Shown piece by piece: positions 59,823 through 64,000 of a stretch of DNA of 64,000 nucleotides. The stretch lies in the NCBI GenBank assembly GCA_038496445.1, contig JALMLS010000027.1, forward strand, positions 62,001 to 126,000. The letters are read 5' to 3'. The stretch is from Trichosphaerium sp. ATCC 40318. Its lineage: Eukaryota; Discosea; Flabellinia; Trichosidae. Below the pieces are notes generated by a model. It worked only from the letters and a program-made list of their open reading frames with translations. It made no database searches and was not told the origin of the DNA. Positions within the stretch are counted from its first letter, which is position 1. Each line of letters begins with the position of its first letter. The position numbers were made by a program, and so were the translations under genes.

Positions 59823-61857
59823 ATGTTAAAGCTCGTGGTAGTGATACTCTCTGTACTGAGTACGTTGACACTGTACTCCCAAGCTAACAGTGTAAGGTGT
59901 AATATTTAGCGCTCCATCAGCCCCTGTGGCACCCACGGCGCCTATCGCTCCTGTGGCTCCTGTGGCGCCTACGGCACCTATCGCTCCTATGGCGCCCACT
60001 GACGCCCCAAAAGCACCAGTTGCTGTACCTCCTACAACAATGCCTACAACAGAAACGCCTACAACAATAGCCCCAACAATGTCGCCAACAATGGCTCCAA
60101 CTAATAGCACACCTACAACAACATCTCCAACAATGGCCCCAACAGCTCCAACAATGGCACCAACCAATAGCACACCAACAGCACCTACAGTATCGCCTGT
60201 AGCTCCAAAAGCGCCAGTGGCACCAAGTAATAACACCCCAATAGCGCCAAGTGTACCTGTTGGCCCATACGTCATTTCTGGCGTTGACTTTAAACTATGG
60301 TAAGAAAGTAATCATGTGACGGTATTATTTCTCAAAAAAAAATTAGGGATAACGTTTTACGCAAAAATGTAAGACCTGGCAACTCAAAAACTGATTTGGG
60401 TATGTACATAAATTATTAAAGAATTAATGCGTAACAACCAATATAGGCGCTAAAAAATCAATTGAGCTTAATGTTGTAAACTATACGGGCATCAGAGACC
60501 ACCCAGACTTCCCAAAACTTATTGAGGGATTGAAAAACGCAATAGATCCTACAAAACTTGAAGCTCACGGTAAACGTACTGAGTTTTATGCGTTCTGGAT
60601 TAATGTGTACAATATTTTTGCCATTAACATGGTACGTCAAACAGTTCCTACGAATTCGCTTTTCTGCTCTTTCCTTTTTTGCTCTTTTTTTTTTTTGGAT
60701 TGTTGGGGTATTAATTTTGTATTTTAGATTATAAGTCATCCTTGCAAAGAGGATTTATTTGGTTCTTGTGGTCCTCTTGGTTCTATTCGTCAAGTTGGAG
60801 AGCAACAACCTGCTGCGTTCGCAAAAGTTTGGGGCCTCAATGCTGGTAATGTAGGTGGTTCTGATCACACTTTGGATGGTATTGAGGTATTTAGTTTGCA
60901 CAAACTTTGGTTATTGTACTTCTTTAAGAGATGGCTCATTAACATTTAGGGTATGCTCCGTAGTCCACCGGCGGCTCTTAATGCTACAGAAGACTCACGT
61001 CTTCACTCATGCATCGTATGTGCTTCCATCTCTTGTCCTAATTTGAGGTATGTTAGATCTTTTTTTTTTTTGTCAATTTGTCTAACCGTTTTTCTTTCAG
61101 AAACGAAGCCTTTATTCCTTCCACATTGGACGCACAAATGCATGACCAAATGGTTGATTTCTTCAATAATACTGGTAAAGGTTTGGCCTTGGACACGTGC
61201 GTACTTGAAGTTGTTATGTGGCTTTTTCTCGCTGTTATTGTTTAACGCTTACGCAACTACATAGAGGCGCTAATAAAGTCCAATTGTCATCTATTTTCGA
61301 TTGGTTTAAAAACGATTTTAACGACGGCAACGTAGTACGTAATACAGAGTGTATCTAAGCATAGAGTTTTGCGTTTTAAACGATTTTTTTCTTTTCAATT
61401 GAAACGCAATCTAAGATGTTGTAGTTGGGTTGGATTAACGCTGGTGACTTGCTTTTCAACAATGCTACCTTTGTGTGTACGTAACAAAAGACCTAAACGA
61501 AAGAAAACCCAAAAAAGCTTACCCTTTGTTAAGCAAACTCCACAGAACAGTTCTTGCTTAAAAATACAAATATTAAGTATTTCTCATACGACTGGGATGT
61601 CAATGGCAAAACTGACGTACGTGTGTTGATAAAAAAGCATCTTTGAACGTGCAAGAGAAGTTTAAAACCAGCCGGCTGTTCTAATTTTGAGTTCGTAGGA
61701 TCTTTGTGGTAAAAAGAGCAGACCTTGTTTCCCTTGGTGGGCACTATTGATTATCATTGTTCTACTTCTTGCTATCGGATTAACCATAGTTTGTATCGTT
61801 CGCAGACGTAAAAAGAAACAAAAGTATGAGCGTATCAACGATAACGAAGATTATTGA
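59823..61857 (+). CDS. Type I membrane protein with Pro/Thr/Ala-rich stalk and DUF547 domain
   Basis: About ten exons. A signal peptide (MLKLVVVILSVLSTLTL) is spliced over a 38-base intron to a low-complexity stalk of about 125 residues built from 'APTxP', 'PTMAP' and 'TNSTP' units. The DUF547 domain follows: 'AFWINVYNIFAINM', 'LDGIEGMLRSPPAALNATED', 'SRLHSCIVCASISCPNLR', 'SSIFDWFKNDF' and 'IKYFSYDWDVNG'. The end has a transmembrane helix ('ALLIIIVLLLAIGLTIVCIV') and a short basic tail, stop TGA 61855-61857. The function of DUF547 is not established; the Cys/His pattern suggests an enzyme-like fold. The stalk is probably O-glycosylated. Confidence 0.82.
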
Positions 61858-62320
61858 AACTAAAGTAATTAACCTATCCAAAAATTTTCACCAATCATCT
61901 TTTTTTTCCAATAAATAACTATTGATTTTAAACTGGACTACTGCTATTGTTTTTGATTCTTATGGTTACAAATAAGTTTGTTCACGTGGCTCAATACTTT
62001 TTCTGATCGTTGCTCAGCTAATGCAATGCAAGGAAAGCGATAAAATACAGAGTAAAGTTGAAACAAATATTGACAGAACTTGCAAGAGTAAGAAGCAAGA
62101 GATTGTTACTTAGCACAATAGTGAATAATTGCAATTCACTAATTGTTCTTACATTTTTGTGAAAGAGTGTCACCAAAGTACTAGAACCAAAAGGCAAGCG
62201 ATGGGTAAGTGTGTAAAAGCTTCAAGTAACTTTAAGATAATTTTTGTTTTTTTGCTTTTATTTGAAAAAGTGTTCAAAAACTTAACGTGTTTGTAAGAAA
62301 ACGTTGCAAACAGGTTGACA
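61858..62320. other. Intergenic, no gene seen
   Basis: Contains AATAAA near 61911 and a CACGTG near 61983. No coding frame is supported. Confidence 0.45.
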
Positions 62321-64000
62321 ATGGCAGAGCAGGATAAATTAGCAGCATTTGTATTCACTATCCATGACAATAAAGCAACACCACTCTGTGAAGCCTTCAA
62401 CGTTTCAAGTGTAAATTTTTTTTCCACAAATAGCGTAAAGGAGTCCCTGCGATTCTTTGGTAATGATTCCAGGCGTAAACTAAATTCTTAACGATATATT
62501 TAGCAAAAACAGTTGCTGATCGTCTAACAACCAAACCAGATCAACACAAAACAACACTGACACATGAAGGCTATTTTATTAATGTTCTAGTGTCATCAGG
62601 GCTTATACTCATTCTGGTAACCAAAAATGGACTAACACGCTTGGATTTTGGGTGCTTAAGTAAAATTGAACAGGCAGTGAAAACATCGTACGGTGTTACG
62701 CGTAACACATGAGTCTAATTTTCATGACACTATCCAGCGGATACAAAAGTGATCCTACGCAACCCATGGCACAACTGGAGTCCTCTTTGACAGCTATTCT
62801 TACGATGTCGGACGCAGCAGATGATAAAATTACAAAGGTAAACTTCGTTTTTCTTCAATCTGTTTTTTTGCTTGGCACGTGATATTTTGTACTTTTAAAC
62901 AACTAAGTGTGCCCTGGACACTATTTTCAAGAAATAATCGTCTAAGTGATGGAATATCTTGTTCTTTGTCATGAAGAAAACTAACTACTTCAAGCTGCAA
63001 CAACAGATTGACTCAAATAAGGAGATATTAATTCAGAACATTGATTCAGTTCTTGAAAGAGGAGAACGTATCGACAACCTTGTATGTCTTGCGCTGTTTT
63101 TTTAGTTTCATCCTTGTTTTACCGCGTATGAGACACGTGTAACATCATTGTAGGTGTGTCAAAGCGCGGACTTGAGTGTTTCAGCGAAGTCTTTTTATAA
63201 GAAATCTTCAAGCTTGAATTCCATTGGATTAGGCTTTTCTGGGTTTAATTGGGGATCTTCTACACCTAATATTAACGCACTTCTACCTGGTGTTGCCAAT
63301 ATAGATGGTAGCGTATTCGCACAGGAAAAATCAGCAAACCAAGATGCTGTAGATGGACTCATTACAGAGGTATACTTCCAATGTAGAATCTGTTGTTAAC
63401 CGATGATGTAGGGAGGTGATGTTGTTCGTGTAAAGGAAGTTAAAGTAGATGCGAATGTATTGGATATGGCTTCTTCAGTAAACGTCACACAAACTTACAT
63501 TAATCAATATGACACAGCCATAGAGACAAAGTATGTTTTGTTGGGTTTTTTTTGTAAGTACTTCATGTTTATATTCGCTAGATTTTCGTTCCCTCTTAAT
63601 GCTCTCGCTGCTGTATGTAAATTTACAGCAACGATCGATGGCCACGATATTGTCGGTGTTGTTCAAACTAAAGAGGAAGCAGAGGAGACTTATGATGATG
63701 CTCTTGCTGAAGGAAGAACAGCAGCTTTGATGCAAGAAGGTAAAAAAAACTTCACTCGAGAATCTTACATTTCTAATTGTTCTTTTAGAGGAGCCTGATG
63801 TTTTTGTCACATCTCTTGGCAATATACCACCTGGTGCTGAGGTTATTATAAAGATCACATATGTATCAGAGTTAGAGGTTGATGGAAAGGACATTAAATT
63901 CGTTCTACCTACAAGTGTAGCGCCAAGATATGCTCCTCCGGCTGATTTACAAACTCAGACATTGCCAAGTATTTCGAATGTTTTCTTTTCTATTGGCCTT
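62321..64000 (+). CDS. Longin R-SNARE fused to a VIT domain (3' partial)
   Basis: Exons 62321-62459, 62504-62687, 62738-62837, 62995-63081, 63154-63369, 63412-63531, about 63590-63740 and 63790-end. The reading frame is kept through every junction checked. Residues 1-120 look like a longin domain ('KLAAFVFTIHDNKATPLCEA', 'LTHEGYFINVLVSSGLILIL'). Residues ~140-190 are an R-SNARE helix ('LQQQIDSNKEILIQNIDSVL', 'ERGERIDNLV') with the zero-layer Arg. No membrane anchor or CAAX box follows. The same exon runs through a Gly/Ser/Asn linker into a VIT domain ('GGDVVRVKEVKVDANVLDMA', 'NVTQTYINQYDTAIETK', 'FPLNALAAVCKFTA', 'DVFVTSLGNIPPGAE', 'FVLPTSVAPRYAPP'). VIT domains of ITIH and PARP4 proteins are normally followed by vWA, which would lie beyond the window. 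Confidence 0.75.

Noticed and set aside
59826-60275. Minus-strand Gly-rich collagen-like frame (GAxGAxGA)
   Set aside because: It mirrors the Pro/Thr/Ala stalk of the DUF547 protein; the plus strand has signal peptide, domain and splice support.

Overview
This window is nuclear DNA from an intron-rich, gene-dense, probably unicellular eukaryote. Most genes carry many short introns of about 35-80 bases. Donors are mostly GTACGT or GTAxxT, and acceptors end in TAG, CAG and, unusually often, AAG. Intergenic gaps are usually 100-600 bases and base composition is AT-rich. The gene set is clearly eukaryotic: SMC6, LAS1, Ecdysoneless, a longin R-SNARE, F-box proteins, a half-size ABCG transporter, a SEC14-GOLD protein and mitochondrial ATP synthase delta. 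A soluble-type adenylyl cyclase, a giant-virus-like MORN gene and a PhnZ-like oxygenase point to a protist. A heterolobosean-like amoeba is one possibility, but I cannot fix the lineage from sequence alone.

Layout. 1-12.7 kb: the 3' part of a giant surface protein with about 28-30 tandem Ig-like repeats, a transmembrane helix and an acidic tail. 12.9-13.8 kb: PhnZ/TmpB-like HD-domain oxygenase. 14.1-16.9 kb: six-module repeat protein ending in a nuclease-like domain. 17-21 kb: F-box protein and LAS1 (both minus). 21.2-23.2 kb: 2H phosphoesterase (plus) and secreted CIA30-domain protein (minus). 23.2-25.8 kb: an unknown gene split by a 915-bp element with terminal inverted repeats, followed by a decayed duplicate of the CIA30/unknown pair. 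26.6-29 kb: APLF-like FHA-PBZ-macro repair factor. 29.4-29.9 kb: small beta-sandwich protein. 30-34.6 kb: two-domain adenylyl cyclase with an AAA-type ATPase and a tRNA-Tyr gene inside one intron. 34.8 kb: small secreted Cys-rich protein. 35.4-40.3 kb: SMC6.

40.3-42.7 kb: a small coiled-coil protein and a second module-repeat gene that lacks the nuclease-like domain, followed by a tRNA-derived element. 43-45.1 kb: SEC14-GOLD protein. 45.3-48.2 kb: ABCG transporter. 48.3-49.5 kb: frameshifted MORN pseudogene. 49.8-51.2 kb: F-box/SPRY protein. 51.3-53.7 kb: Ecdysoneless. 53.9-55.3 kb: mitochondrial 3-hydroxyisobutyrate dehydrogenase-like enzyme. 55.7-56.9 kb: E1/ThiF-like activating enzyme. 57.5-58.8 kb: LRR protein. 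59-59.5 kb: ATP synthase delta. 59.8-61.9 kb: mucin-like DUF547 membrane protein. 62.3 kb to the end: an R-SNARE fused in frame to a VIT domain, cut off by the window edge.

The genes do not form an operon-like pathway. Several neighbours are divergent pairs with 70-600 bp between starts, which suggests shared promoters. The most novel items are the SNARE-VIT fusion, the module-repeat/nuclease-like family with its truncated paralog, the inverted-repeat element that appears to be spliced as an intron, the tRNA nested in an intron, and LAS1 with a substituted catalytic histidine.
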